The position numbers and the translations under genes are program-made. Positions 34,012-43,538 of a stretch of DNA of 53,730 bases are shown here, one piece after another. The notes beneath the pieces are model-generated. The model saw only the letters and a list, made by a program, of their open reading frames with translations. It was not told the origin of the DNA and searched no databases. Position 1 is the stretch's first letter; the number at the start of each line of letters is the position of its first letter. The DNA comes from Deltaproteobacteria bacterium (GTDB lineage Bacteria > Desulfobacterota > Desulfarculia > Adiutricales > Adiutricaceae), in the NCBI GenBank assembly GCA_031254895.1, contig JAIRTO010000142.1, positions 1 through 53,730 on the forward strand, written 5' to 3'.

Positions 34012-34809
34012 TCAGCCGAGAACGAGCCGATCCGTCAAGTGATTGGTTTCGGCGGTGACGGAATAGAAGTGTTGGAGGAGATCTTTGACGGTCAGCTTTT
34101 TCTTGTCCTGTTCGTCGAAATCCAAAATGATGCGGCCGTGATGCATCATGATCAGCCGGTTGCCGTAGTTTATGGCCTGCTGCATGTTGTGGGTGATCAT
34201 GAGGGTGGTGATGCGTCCCTCTTCGACCAGGGCGCAGGTCAAATCCATGATCAGAACGGCCGTTTTTGGGTCCAGAGAGGCGGTGTGCTCGTCCAGAAGA
34301 AGAAGCTTGGGGGTGATGAGATTGGCCATCAGGAGAGTCAGCGATTGTCTCTGTCCGCCGCTCAGCAAGCCGACCTGATCAGTCATTCTCATTTCGAGCC
34401 CTAAGCCCAATTTGGCCAGCGAGGATCTGAAAACTTCCTTTTCAGGTCGAGAAACCCCGGCTTTGAAGCCTCTATCCCGGCCTCTTCGATTGGCCAGGGC
34501 CATGTTTTCCTCTATGGTCATGGAGGCGCAGGTGCCCGCCAGAGGGTCTTGAAAGACGCGGCCTATGAGTTTGGCCCTTTTGTGCTCGGGCCACATGGTG
34601 ATGTCGCTGTCGTTTAGGATGGTCCGGCCGGAATCGGGAGGCGAACTGCCGGAGATGCAGCGCAGAAGAGTCGTCTTGCCGGCGCCGTTGGAGCCGATGA
34701 TGCAGACGAATTGGCCCGGCTCCACTTTCAGGTCGAGCCCGTTCAAGGCCAGCACTTCGTTGACGGTGCCGCGGTCGAAATATTTGACGAGGGAGGAAGC
34801 TTCGAGCAT
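34012..34809 (-). CDS. ABC transporter ATPase, TrpXYZ (ABC.X4) type
   Basis: A 265-residue nucleotide-binding subunit. Walker A is GSNGAGKTT (about 39-47), the signature is LLSGGQRQSLTLLMA (about 149-163), Walker B is LLLLDEHTASLDP (about 169-181), and the switch His is in MITHNMQQ. It powers the permease encoded directly upstream. The DEHTASLDP variant and the NMQQAINYGNRL segment are typical of the tryptophan/tyrosine-type uptake family known in Gram-positive bacteria as TrpXYZ. Confidence 0.93.
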   Translation of the reverse strand: MLEASSLVKYFDRGTVNEVLALNGLDLKVEPGQFVCIIGSNGAGKTTLLRCISGSSPPDSGRTILNDSDITMWPEHKRAKLIGRVFQDPLAGTCASMTIEENMALANRRGRDRGFKAGVSRPEKEVFRSSLAKLGLGLEMRMTDQVGLLSGGQRQSLTLLMANLITPKLLLLDEHTASLDPKTAVLIMDLTCALVEEGRITTLMITHNMQQAINYGNRLIMMHHGRIILDFDEQDKKKLTVKDLLQHFYSVTAETNHLTDRLVLG

Positions 34810-34810
34810 T

Positions 34811-35713
34811 TTAACGTTTGATGCCTCTATTGAGCAGATAAGTCTTTATCAAAGGCATGCATAGGGCCGCGACGACCAGAGAGGCCGTAATGAGATTCAG
34901 GTCGGAAGGCTTGAAGACGTCCATGGACAAAGCCAGAGCTATGGCGAGTCTATAGACGACGGAGCCCAAAACCACGCTGACGATTCGAATGGAAATCCGG
35001 CGTCCGCCGAAAAGGGTTTCGCCGACGACGATGGAAGCCAAACCGGCCACGATGGTGCCAACTCCCATGGAGACTTCGGCGGCCCCTTGGTTTTGGGCCA
35101 CCAAGGCTCCGGAAAGGGCCACAAGAGCGTTGGACAAGCCCACGCCGATGATGATCGTTACGGAAGTGTTCACGCCAAGAGCGGTGATCATCTTGGGGTT
35201 GTCGCCGGTGGCCAGGAGAGCCTGACCGAACTCGGTCCGCATCAGCCAGATCAACAAGGCTATGACGACTATGGCGAACAGCAGAAAAAGACAGCTGGAG
35301 GTCAGCCAAGGGCTGACGCCGAAAGAGGCGACCAGCCTTCTGACGGGATCGAAGATGGTGGGGCTGCTGAGCAGAGCCACATTGGGTTTTGCGCCCATTA
35401 CTCTTATGTTGATGGAGTATAAGGCGGTCATGGTCAGTATCGAGGCTAAAAGATGCAGTATTTTCAGCCTGGTGGTCAGTATTCCGGTGATCATGCCGGC
35501 GAAGAAGCCCGCCGTCATGGCCGGCAGCAAAGACAGCCAGGGATTCATTCCGTGCGTGATGCAGACTGAGGAGACGGCAGCCCCCAGCGGGAGACTGCCG
35601 TCAACGGTCAGATCAGGAAAATCCAGAACCCGAAATGTGATGAAGACCCCAAGGGCCATGAGACCATAGACCAGACCCTGCTCTATGGCTCCGCAAAAGG
35701 CGAAAAACGTCAC
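34811..35713 (-). CDS. ABC transporter permease, TrpXYZ (ABC.X4) type
   Basis: A 300-residue BPD_transp_2-type permease with about nine membrane helices. LVYGLMALGVFITFRVLDFP and DLTVDGSLPLGAAV near the N-terminus are characteristic, and GLSNALVALSGALVAQNQG is the family loop. Its start overlaps the substrate-binding protein stop by four bases, and its stop lies one base before the ATPase start. Confidence 0.93.
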   Translation of the reverse strand: MTFFAFCGAIEQGLVYGLMALGVFITFRVLDFPDLTVDGSLPLGAAVSSVCITHGMNPWLSLLPAMTAGFFAGMITGILTTRLKILHLLASILTMTALYSINIRVMGAKPNVALLSSPTIFDPVRRLVASFGVSPWLTSSCLFLLFAIVVIALLIWLMRTEFGQALLATGDNPKMITALGVNTSVTIIIGVGLSNALVALSGALVAQNQGAAEVSMGVGTIVAGLASIVVGETLFGGRRISIRIVSVVLGSVVYRLAIALALSMDVFKPSDLNLITASLVVAALCMPLIKTYLLNRGIKR

Positions 35714-36654
35714 TGTAAAACTTCTTGTGCCCGATCCATGACCGTCTGGGGTATGGTTTGCGAGATTTTGTTCACGAATCCCTGGTTGACGATGAGTTTG
35801 AAGTCTTGCTGAGTTTCGACCGGCAGATCCGCAGGTTTGACTTTGTCGTTAAGAATCTTGACGGCCATGGCGCCCGTCTGGCGGCCCAACTGATAGTAAT
35901 CGAGGGACAGAGAGGCCGTGCCGCCTTTGGCCAGGGAATCGGCTTCGGCGGGGTAGACGGGGATATTGTGATCTCCCGCCACGCGCAGAACCGACTCGTA
36001 GGAAGAAATAACGGTGTTGTCCGTGGGCAGGAAGATGGCGTCGACTTTGCCGACCAGACTCTGAGCGGCCTGGTATACGCCGGCGTTGTTGGCGGCCACG
36101 GCTTCGATCAAGTTCAAACCCGACTTTTCGCAGGCCGCCTTTATGACGTCAATCTGAACCACGCTGTTGACTTCGCCGCTATTGTAAATCACGCCGATGT
36201 TCTTGACGTCCGGCTGAATCTCCTTGACCAGATCTATCTGCTCGGCCAGAGGGGACATGTCGCTGGTTCCAGTGACGTTGCCCCCGGGCGCTTCCAGACT
36301 GGCCACCAACTGGGCGGCGACCGGATCGGTCACGGCCGTGAAGAGGATGGGTATGTCTTTTATTTTGTTGGCGACGTGCTGAGCGCTGGGCGTGGAGATG
36401 GCCAGAACCAGATCCGGATTTTCGCCAAGGATCTGATTGACGATCTGCTGGGAAGTGGCGGAGTTGTTCTGAGCGTTGTGCACGTTGAAGGTGGCTTCGA
36501 TCCCGGCCTCGGTCACCGCGTCTTGAAACCCTTTGGCGGCGGCGTCCAGAGAAGGATGTTCGACCAGTTGATGGATGGAAATGGTCGCGGCCAGGACAGG
36601 AACGGCCGCCAGGACTAGAGCCGAGCAAAAAAGCGACGAAAGAAGTTTTTTCAT
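35710..36654 (-). CDS. ABC transporter substrate-binding protein, TrpX-like
   Basis: A 314-residue periplasmic protein. A signal peptide covers residues 1-22 (MKKLLSSLFCSALVLAAVPV, cleavage near VLA-A). The ABC_sub_bind family is shown by ISIHQLVEHPSLDAAAKGF at the mature N-terminus, NPDLVLAISTPSAQ, ILFTAVTDPVAAQLV and GNVTGTSDM. It captures an aromatic or related amino acid for the permease. The ATG at 36654 has GGGGA six bases upstream; this ribosome site lies inside a possible hairpin. It is the first gene of the five-gene operon. Confidence 0.93.
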   Translation of the reverse strand: MKKLLSSLFCSALVLAAVPVLAATISIHQLVEHPSLDAAAKGFQDAVTEAGIEATFNVHNAQNNSATSQQIVNQILGENPDLVLAISTPSAQHVANKIKDIPILFTAVTDPVAAQLVASLEAPGGNVTGTSDMSPLAEQIDLVKEIQPDVKNIGVIYNSGEVNSVVQIDVIKAACEKSGLNLIEAVAANNAGVYQAAQSLVGKVDAIFLPTDNTVISSYESVLRVAGDHNIPVYPAEADSLAKGGTASLSLDYYQLGRQTGAMAVKILNDKVKPADLPVETQQDFKLIVNQGFVNKISQTIPQTVMDRAQEVLQ

Positions 36655-36660
36655 AAAAAT

Positions 36661-36689
36661 CCCCGCTCCATCCGCTCTAAGCGGTGGGG
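36661..36689 (-). promoter_or_regulatory. leader hairpin covering the ribosome site
   Basis: In the minus-strand leader, CCGCT/AGCGG forms a five-base stem with a three-base loop (36672-36684), and CCCC (36686-36689) can pair with the GGGG of the ribosome site (36661-36664). This would hide the start of the substrate-binding protein gene. Confidence 0.4.
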
Positions 36690-36726
36690 TAGACGTTTTG
36701 TCATCGATAATTCCATAAAGCGACAA

Positions 36727-37463
36727 GGGGGGACGGTCTTTGAAAGACGACCCATATCAACAAATAACCCCCGCTCTCCACTAGTCAGTCGACTTGCCCA
36801 GACAGGTCAGGGAGGGGAGTCACGATTAAAACACCAGATTTATGATGAAAAAACACAGGAGCGCGATGACAGAAGGCAGTTGACGCCGGTAGTCGAATAA
36901 GACCAGACCCGCCAGGGCCAGCTCCTGAGGAAAGCCTTTCGGGAATGCACACAAATATACCTTTAGTCAGTTTATTAGTCAAGCGCCGCATTTAGTTTTT
37001 TGGTTCGTCGTCCGGCACGACTTCTAGGGCCTAAGGCGGTTTGACCAGGACCGGCTTTTCGGCGGCGGGAAAGAGTTTTGGAAAACCGATCTACGTTGTA
37101 TATATATGGATTTTTCCAGCTAAAAATGAATATGTTTGCGTTTAAAATTTTTCTTGCGCATATAATTGGTCGGCAATGTTTCGTCAATATATTATTGACG
37201 AAACGTTGCCGAGAAACAATCGAGACCCATAAAAAAGCCGGGCCAAAGAGCCGGGGGGGCCTGTCCGAGGCCGCCGAAAATCGGTCGATGGGGCCGATCT
37301 TCGTCTTCCTTTTTTCGGTCTTCCTTTTTTCTCGGTCTTCCTTTTTTTCTCGGCCGCGTCAACCAAAAAAAGCCTTCGGAGAGCAGGGGCGAGCCCGCTG
37401 CGACTCCGTCGGACGGCTCGTCGTCTGTGGCGGACGCCGCCAATGGGCCGGAATTTCCGGGCG
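36727..37463. other. spacer with long inverted repeat
   Basis: No gene recognised. It contains the inverted repeat at 37170-37212 and poly-pyrimidine repeats (TCTTCCTTTTTTCGG type) at about 37303-37353. Confidence 0.45.
37170..37212. repeat. 20-base inverted repeat
   Basis: Arms TCGGCAATGTTTCGTCAATA and its complement with a single mismatch, around a three-base loop. There is no T-run on either side, so it is not a standard terminator. Confidence 0.85.
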
Positions 37464-38567
37464 TCATTGTCTGACGTGGGAAAACAGATAAATGCTCAAC
37501 ATGGCGAAGAAGCAGTTGGGCACCCAAGCGGCCATGATCGGCGGCAAAAGACCGGCGTAGCCAAGAGATCTGGAAATTTCCTGAGCCACCAGGTAGATGA
37601 AGGACAAAACCAGTCCCCAAACCAGGCCCAGAGCGATGCTGCCCCCTTTTTCCCTCCAGAAGCCTATGGGCAGACCAACCAGGATCATGATCAGCGAGAT
37701 GAAGGGCGAGGAAAATTTAAGCTGCAGATCGACTATTTGTCTGGTGGGGCTGAAGCCTTCCGATTCGAGATTTTGAATGGTTTCCATCAAGGTGGGGATG
37801 TTCATCTCGTTGGTGTTTTGTTCCGACCGTCGCCCCAGGCCTTCCGGAGGCATGGGGTGGCCTTCCAGAAAGAGTTCCGGCACGGAATTGAAGGCGTAGT
37901 TTAAAGCGCGGTCTTCGCCTTGCTTTAGGTATGTTTTTTCCTTAACCCCGAAAAGTCTCAGTCCGTTGGGCGAAAAAAAGCCCCTTTCCGCTTGCAGGCG
38001 ACGGCTTAGATCCAACTGCGGGTCGAGCAGAATGATGGTCAGGCCCAGAGCCATCTTTTTCGATTCGTCGTATGATTCCATATGCTGAAACAGACGGACG
38101 TCCTTCAGCCAGATGTTCTCCACCGTTTGCTCGACGGCGCCGCTCCGGCGGTTGCGGATTTGGACTTCCCATATGGCGTTGGTGTATTGACTGGTTAGCG
38201 GCGTGACCAGATTGCCTATCAGGAAAATGAGGAAGCTTATCAGCAGGCCCGAAAGGATGAAGGGGCTGGAGAGCTTGAACAGACTGACCCCGCTGCCCTT
38301 GAAGGCGACTATTTCGGAGTTTCTGGCCAAAATGACCAAAGTGATCAGCACCGAAGCCAGCGTGGCCACCGGAACCATAAGAATGGAAATGTTAGGTATC
38401 TGGGCTAGAAAAAATAATATTATTTGGCCTAAAGGAATGCCTTGAGACACGAAGCTGGATATTTTTTCTATAAAATCCACGACCAGAAACAAGGTTATGA
38501 AGGCCAGGAGACATATGCCCAAATTCTTCCAAAACTGGCCGGCGAGATAACGGCAGATGATGTTCAT
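37464..38567 (-). CDS. lptG: LPS export permease LptG
   Basis: A 367-residue YjgP/YjgQ-family permease of the LptBFG complex that extracts lipopolysaccharide from the inner membrane. N-terminal helices (FWKNLGICLLAFITLFLVVD) and the motif ILARNSEIVAFKGSGVS, a large periplasmic domain, and C-terminal helices (LIMILVGLPIGFWREKGG) are all visible. ATG at 38567 has GGGGAG eight bases upstream and overlaps the lptF stop by four bases. lptF and lptG proteins are similar; this second one ends in the shorter tail typical of LptG. Confidence 0.9.
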   Translation of the reverse strand: MNIICRYLAGQFWKNLGICLLAFITLFLVVDFIEKISSFVSQGIPLGQIILFFLAQIPNISILMVPVATLASVLITLVILARNSEIVAFKGSGVSLFKLSSPFILSGLLISFLIFLIGNLVTPLTSQYTNAIWEVQIRNRRSGAVEQTVENIWLKDVRLFQHMESYDESKKMALGLTIILLDPQLDLSRRLQAERGFFSPNGLRLFGVKEKTYLKQGEDRALNYAFNSVPELFLEGHPMPPEGLGRRSEQNTNEMNIPTLMETIQNLESEGFSPTRQIVDLQLKFSSPFISLIMILVGLPIGFWREKGGSIALGLVWGLVLSFIYLVAQEISRSLGYAGLLPPIMAAWVPNCFFAMLSIYLFSHVRQ

Positions 38568-39784
38568 GGGCTTGGCTCCCCGCTTCGCCCGTCTCTGAAC
38601 TTCCGAGGGGGGTTGCGCTTGTTTTTGATTTTGGCCCAAAAGCGTCTCAACGATTTGTAAGGATCTCTGGCCGCCGTGCGGTTCAAGCCTTTAATCAGGA
38701 AAAGAGCCACGACGGAGATGACGATCGTCGGACTCCAGACGGCTAAAGGCGGAGGCAGGATTTTGGTTTCGCCCAAGGTCCAGCACAGGGAGAAGAAGGA
38801 ATAGTAAATGACGAAAATGGCCAGACCGACGGCCAGTCCGAAATTTCGGCCTTTGGTGGTGAAGCTGGCGCCCAGAGCCATGCCGATGAGAGACATGAGG
38901 AGAGCCGCTGCGGTCAAAGAAAACCGTCGATGAAACTCCATTTCCAAGAAAACGGCGAAAGGGCTGCCGTTTTCGTAAAGACTTCTCGATTCGGGGAGCA
39001 GGCGGCTGGTGAGCATTTCTTGGCGGCCGGCCGAACCGGCCCGGTTTTCTTCCTCCATTTCGGAGCCGGGCGATATTTTCAGCTCGTACGTGTCGAAAAA
39101 TATGCTGTCGACGGAGCTCTTTTCGGCGTAAAACCTGTCGATGACGCCGTCGTAGAGACGGAACAGGAGAAGATTTTCGGCGGAATCTATGTCCAACATG
39201 CCGCTGCGGGCCACGATGACCGAATTTTCGAAGGCGGAGCGCCTGTCGTTTATGACCACGTTGCTCATGGTCTCCGATCTGCCGGGCAGCTGGCCGACGT
39301 AGATGGTCAGACCCGGAAAGTCCCGGACGAATATCTGCTCCTTGATGGCCAGATCGGCCCTGGCTTTGGCCAGGGTCAGGATTTCCGTCTTGAACAGCCT
39401 GTTGGCTCTGGGGGTCAGGTGGAGGTTGAAGACGCCGGACACCAAGGTCATCAAAAGACCGAAGAACACGACGGGGGCGAGAAGCTGGTGCATGGACAGT
39501 CCCGAGCTCTTTAGGACCGTCAGCTCGGAATCGGCGCTCAGACGCAGAAAAGTGGTCAGACAAGCCAGCAAGGTGGCCATGGGTATCGAAAAATCCAAAA
39601 GTCTGGGCAGAATGAGGAAGAAGATCCTCGAAATGATCATGAGGCTGACCCCTTTGTTGAGGACGAGGTCGGTCAGGCTCATCATTCTGGCCATCAGCAG
39701 AACGAAGGTGAAAACCAGAAGGTTCACCAAAAAAGAAGGCAGAATTTCAGCCATGATGCTGCGATTTATGATGCCAGGACGCAT
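38564..39784 (-). CDS. lptF: LPS export permease LptF
   Basis: A 406-residue partner of LptG. The N-terminus INRSIMAEILPSFLVNLLVF and the conserved LSADSELTVLKSSGLS motif (cytoplasmic coupling helix that meets LptB) are present, with a periplasmic beta-jellyroll in the middle (VRDFPGLTIYVGQL) and three C-terminal helices. It has a basic C-terminal tail (KIKNKRNPPRKFRD). ATG at 39784 follows GAGGG by about eight bases. The lptB, lptA and lptC genes are not in this window. Confidence 0.9.
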   Translation of the reverse strand: MRPGIINRSIMAEILPSFLVNLLVFTFVLLMARMMSLTDLVLNKGVSLMIISRIFFLILPRLLDFSIPMATLLACLTTFLRLSADSELTVLKSSGLSMHQLLAPVVFFGLLMTLVSGVFNLHLTPRANRLFKTEILTLAKARADLAIKEQIFVRDFPGLTIYVGQLPGRSETMSNVVINDRRSAFENSVIVARSGMLDIDSAENLLLFRLYDGVIDRFYAEKSSVDSIFFDTYELKISPGSEMEEENRAGSAGRQEMLTSRLLPESRSLYENGSPFAVFLEMEFHRRFSLTAAALLMSLIGMALGASFTTKGRNFGLAVGLAIFVIYYSFFSLCWTLGETKILPPPLAVWSPTIVISVVALFLIKGLNRTAARDPYKSLRRFWAKIKNKRNPPRKFRDGRSGEPSP

Positions 39785-39961
39785 CCGGCTGTCCCTCGCG
39801 CTGTAAACTGTCGAACCGGTCAGGCCGATTCCTTCGAGACCGAATCATTTAGGGAAAAATCCGGAACCGAATTCGTAATAAAAAAAAATCGTCTTTTTTG
39901 CGCCCAGGCCGCAGCCGGGCGCCAAAGACAAGTCGGACGGCGGACGAGCCGAACCGAGCGT

Positions 39962-40036
39962 TTGATTCAGTCGAATGATTGATTCGGTCGAATGAATTAC
40001 TCGGTCGAAAGATTCGGCCGAATCATTCGGCCGAAG
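39962..40036. repeat. 17-base tandem repeat
   Basis: Three 17-base units of TTGATTCGGTCGAATGA type followed by two shortened units with the palindromic core ATTCGGCCGAAT. It lies just downstream of mltG. Confidence 0.8.
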
Positions 40037-40063
40037 AAAAGGCTGGTCCGAAAATGGACGTCT

Positions 40064-41158
40064 TTATGAGCCTCCTCCGCCCCTCTGGTAGCGGTTGACC
40101 ATGCGGTTATGCTCGGCCAAGGTTTCGGAGAAGTGGTGAGTTCCGTCGTTTTTGGAGACGAAGTAGAGGTACTTGCCTGGGGCGGGATTCAAGACGGCTT
40201 TTATGGCATCCTCGCCTGGATTGGCGATGGGGCCGGGCGGAAGGCCGTCTATGACGTAAGTGTTGTACGGGTGTTTCGTCTCCAGATCCGCCCGAGTCAG
40301 GTTGCCGTTGAAATTGACCAGTCCGTAAATGACGGTGGGATCGGTCTGGAGCCGCATTTTTTTCTTGAGCCGGTTGAAGAAGACGGCCGCTATCATTGGC
40401 CTCTCGCCGGCGGAGCCCGTCTCTTTTTCCACTATCGAGGCCAAAGTGACCACTTCTTTCATGCTCAGACCTTCGGTGGAAGCGGCGGCGTCATATTTTT
40501 CCCAGACCCGCCAAAAGTGGTCGGTCATGGATTTGACGATGGAGCGCAACGGGGTTCCTTTTGGAAAGCTGTACGTTTCCGGAAAAAGGTAGCCTTCCAG
40601 ACTGTCGGTCTCGAAGCCCAAGGAAGCGATGAAGGCTTTGTCGCGACACAGGCTCAGGAACTCGCTGGCCGGGCCTAAGCCGGCTCTCTCCACGCTCGCG
40701 GAGATGTCCCGCATGGTCCAGCCTTCGGGGATGGTGAACGGGTAAAATTTGAAGACGCCTTTCTCCAGCCCGGAAATGACCTCCCAGACGCTCAGGGAAG
40801 GATCCGTTATTTGCTCGCCGGCTTTTATGTTGACGGGTTTCTTTAGTCCTGAGCGAATCCTGACGGCCAGCAAAAAAGCGTCGGGAGACTTTATGACCCC
40901 TTTTTCGGCCAAAAGAGTCGCCGTTTGAGCGTTGGAATATCCCTGAGGAATGTTGACGACGACTTCGCGGCTGGTCGCTTCCGGGGCCAGAAAATTGAGG
41001 CTGTACTTGAGGGCGGCCAGAAAGCCGAATAGCGCGGCGCCTATGACCAACAGCCCGACTAGGCCAAACAGACGACCGAACAAGCCGGGTCCCGTCCGGA
41101 TTTTGTCCTTGGGCAACTTGATTTTTTTAAGAGGCATCCCCTTATTTTTGTCGGACAT
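40064..41158 (-). CDS. mltG: endolytic murein transglycosylase MltG (YceG)
   Basis: A 364-residue inner-membrane lytic transglycosylase that cuts nascent glycan strands and sets their length. A basic cytoplasmic start (1-28) precedes one membrane helix at about 30-50. A LysM-like subdomain follows (VVNIPQGYSNAQTATLLAEK), then the catalytic YceG domain: SLEGYLFPETYSF, ASIVEKETG with the catalytic Glu, QTDPTVIYGL, YNTYVIDGLPPGPIANPG, and a terminal HNRMVNRYQ. A glycine-rich tail is unusual but short. Confidence 0.95.
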   Translation of the reverse strand: MSDKNKGMPLKKIKLPKDKIRTGPGLFGRLFGLVGLLVIGAALFGFLAALKYSLNFLAPEATSREVVVNIPQGYSNAQTATLLAEKGVIKSPDAFLLAVRIRSGLKKPVNIKAGEQITDPSLSVWEVISGLEKGVFKFYPFTIPEGWTMRDISASVERAGLGPASEFLSLCRDKAFIASLGFETDSLEGYLFPETYSFPKGTPLRSIVKSMTDHFWRVWEKYDAAASTEGLSMKEVVTLASIVEKETGSAGERPMIAAVFFNRLKKKMRLQTDPTVIYGLVNFNGNLTRADLETKHPYNTYVIDGLPPGPIANPGEDAIKAVLNPAPGKYLYFVSKNDGTHHFSETLAEHNRMVNRYQRGGGGS

Positions 41159-41222
41159 CTTGGAATAGTCCCTAACTGATTGATTAACGCGCCCTGAATG
41201 GAGAGGAAGAAGTTGGCGCTGG

Positions 41223-41690
41223 TCAAGCCTCGCCGGCGTCCGAAGGCCCGGGCTTTAGGCTGTCAGGCGAATGGCTCCGCTTCGCGAGATAGCCCTCCAG
41301 AATGAGGGCGGCGGCCGTCATGTCGACGACTTCGCGTCGATCCTTTTTGTTCATGCCGGCTTCGTCGAAGACCCGATGGGCCATGGCCGTGGTCAGCCGT
41401 TCGTCGAAGGTGTCCACGACAAGACCTTGTCGGTTGCGCAATTCGTAAGCCAGAGAAAGGATCCGCTGGGCTTCCGGACCTATGGCTCCGTCGGTGCGTC
41501 TGGGCAGGCCTAGAATAACCAGCTCGGCCTCCTTTTGTCGAACCAGATCGCTGATTGATTCCAGAAACTGGCCATGGGGCTTTCGCGGGATGACGGTCAA
41601 AGGCTGAGCCGTCAACCCCAACGGGTCGGTGACGGCTACGCCGACTCGTTTCTCTCCCACGTCCAGGGCTATGATTCGCGGCTTGGGCAA
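41223..41690 (-). CDS. ruvX: YqgF/RuvX-type RNase H-fold nuclease
   Basis: A 155-residue protein involved in 16S rRNA 5' maturation or resolving branched DNA. IIALDVGEKRVGVAVTDPLG at the N-terminus holds the first catalytic Asp, LVILGLPRRTDG the second motif, and DTFDERLTTAMA the DER motif; a final Asp is in VVDMTAAALILEGYL. I chose TTG at 41690 because GGGGAGGA lies just upstream and the protein then begins MPKPRIIALDVG, as in the family. An in-frame ATG at 41762 would add 24 residues of unlikely sequence. It is next to mltG, a common pairing in bacteria. Confidence 0.92.
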   Translation of the reverse strand: MPKPRIIALDVGEKRVGVAVTDPLGLTAQPLTVIPRKPHGQFLESISDLVRQKEAELVILGLPRRTDGAIGPEAQRILSLAYELRNRQGLVVDTFDERLTTAMAHRVFDEAGMNKKDRREVVDMTAAALILEGYLAKRSHSPDSLKPGPSDAGEA

Positions 41691-41762
41691 ACGGACTCCT
41701 CCCCAGTGACGGAAGACGATTCTAGCACTATATCGCGGCTTAAAACAAGGGCAAGAAGCCAA

Positions 41763-42704
41763 AAATGAATTTGACGAAAAATGGTTAAATATTTCGATGT
41801 TAAGTAACTACTTAAGCATGGGCGTTTGGCCGACAAGTCAGACTCCAGGCGGAGAAGAGAATTGCGAGGGAAACGTTTTTTTTGCGGCTTTGAACCAATA
41901 GGCCCTTTTCCTTGAATCTTCTCCTCGAGTCTTCTCGTGGGCCACATCTCGCTGAACGGCTCGAAGGCTTCGAGATTGGTTCGACTGGCTTCGACCGGTT
42001 CGTCGCGGACTGCGGCCGGCCGCCTTCTGGAGAAGGCTTGAACAAGAGGGCAAGCTTCAAGGCGGACAAAAAAATAACGCGAAGGGACGACAAAGGGCTA
42101 AAAATAGGTTTGATCCTCATATATGGCGCCCTGGAAAAGCTGACGATTCCGCCGTCGCGGCTCCTTCCGACCTTCTTCCTGCCTCCCTTTGACCGAAAAG
42201 GCCGGCGAGATTAGGAAATCTTCCTTTTGATGATATGTTCATCATTGAAATTCTTGCGTCTTTTTCCTGAATGATGGAAAGTTAAAGCGCTATTCCGTCA
42301 ATTATTAACATTGATGAAACTCTTTACTTTAAGGACAATTAAATAAAAGATTTGAAAAATAACCAAGACTCTATTATATTAGCTTATCAACTCGACCGGC
42401 CTTTCGGGACCGCTTCCAGTCGCATGTCGACAACGGCATGATCGAATTTTCATTTCGTTCAATAAAAAGCCCCTTGTTTTAGGGATTTTCGGCTTGTCGG
42501 CCCTTTTGCGGCAAAAAATAATCCATTAATCTCTTTTACATAGTTTTAAAAAACATTACTTCGCCATAGATTAGATTTTTAAGTAAATTTATTTAAAATT
42601 TTAATAGATTTAAATTTAGTGTAACTTTTTCTTCTTATATCTCTATATTAATCGTTTATACATTCGCCTGTGGAATCTTGTGCTTTTTTACAAGGTGTCT
42701 TATT
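41763..42704. other. long spacer, AT-rich on the right
   Basis: About 940 bases with no recognised gene. From 42220 the sequence is strongly AT-rich and likely carries the promoter for the plus-strand PHP gene. Confidence 0.4.
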
Positions 42705-43538
42705 TTGAAATTATGTGATCTTCATTATCATCTTAATATATATCGTAAGACTAACGGCGAGTTGAAATCAACTTTGCATAGTCATAAGATGTCTATTAAA
42801 CGGGCTAATCTCAGGTATTTGGCCTCCACCGAGCATGTCTATAAAAACCCTTTAGAATCCTACTTGTATCTCGAAGAGCTGGGAGCCGACCTGCCGTTGA
42901 CCGTCATTCCAGGGGTCGAGTGGATCAGTCGGGAAAACGTGGAGATCATTTTTCTGTTCGACGGCGAGGCCAGTCTGTGTTCGGCCCTCAGGACTTTAAA
43001 GCCCTTCAGTCATTCCGTCTGGTCTGCGGCGAAGTTGGCCGAAGATCTGGGAGCGGTGCTCAGCGTTCCTCATCCCTTCACCCCCGGAGTCACCGGCGCC
43101 GCCAACTGTCTCGGTCTGGACGCCTTTGAACGTCTTTTGGACATGGTCGACTATGTGGAGATCCACAACGGCTTGGCCAAACAGTTCAAAGAGTTTTTGT
43201 TTTATGACCGTTTCGGTTCCTTGTTTCCCAGGCATTCCCTCAAAGTCAGCCAGACCGACCAGCTGCCGTCGGTCTATCGGCGCTCCGACATCGGCTGGGC
43301 CATCGGCAGCGACGCGCATTTTCCTGGGGAAATCTATTTCGCCGGCCACCATGAGGCCATGACTGGATCCGACTGGTTCGGGGCTCTGAAAAAACGTCTG
43401 CATTTCCAAAAAGTCGACTTGACTCTCCAAAAGCCCGAACTTTGCCGTTGGCGCCGCTCTCTGGCCAGTCTGCGGACCGTCATGAACGAAGCTTTAATAA
43501 AAAAGAAAATCAGGCTGTTCGGCTTCAAGGAAGTGTGA
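42705..43538 (+). CDS. PHP-domain phosphoesterase
   Basis: 277 residues from the TTG at 42705 (AAGG about ten bases upstream); a TTG at 42678 is the alternative. Metal-binding motifs of the PHP family are visible: CDLHYH near the N-terminus, ASTEHVYKN (in place of the usual TDH), VIPGVEWIS with the conserved Glu, SVPHPF (His), EIHNG (His), and the terminal GSDAHFPGE. The spacing of the first two motifs is normal, but STEH instead of TDH is unusual. Such enzymes hydrolyse phosphate esters, including sugar and inositol phosphates. It precedes a CDP-alcohol phosphatidyltransferase gene by 200 bases on the same strand, which suggests phospholipid or headgroup metabolism. Confidence 0.82.
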   Translation: MKLCDLHYHLNIYRKTNGELKSTLHSHKMSIKRANLRYLASTEHVYKNPLESYLYLEELGADLPLTVIPGVEWISRENVEIIFLFDGEASLCSALRTLKPFSHSVWSAAKLAEDLGAVLSVPHPFTPGVTGAANCLGLDAFERLLDMVDYVEIHNGLAKQFKEFLFYDRFGSLFPRHSLKVSQTDQLPSVYRRSDIGWAIGSDAHFPGEIYFAGHHEAMTGSDWFGALKKRLHFQKVDLTLQKPELCRWRRSLASLRTVMNEALIKKKIRLFGFKEV

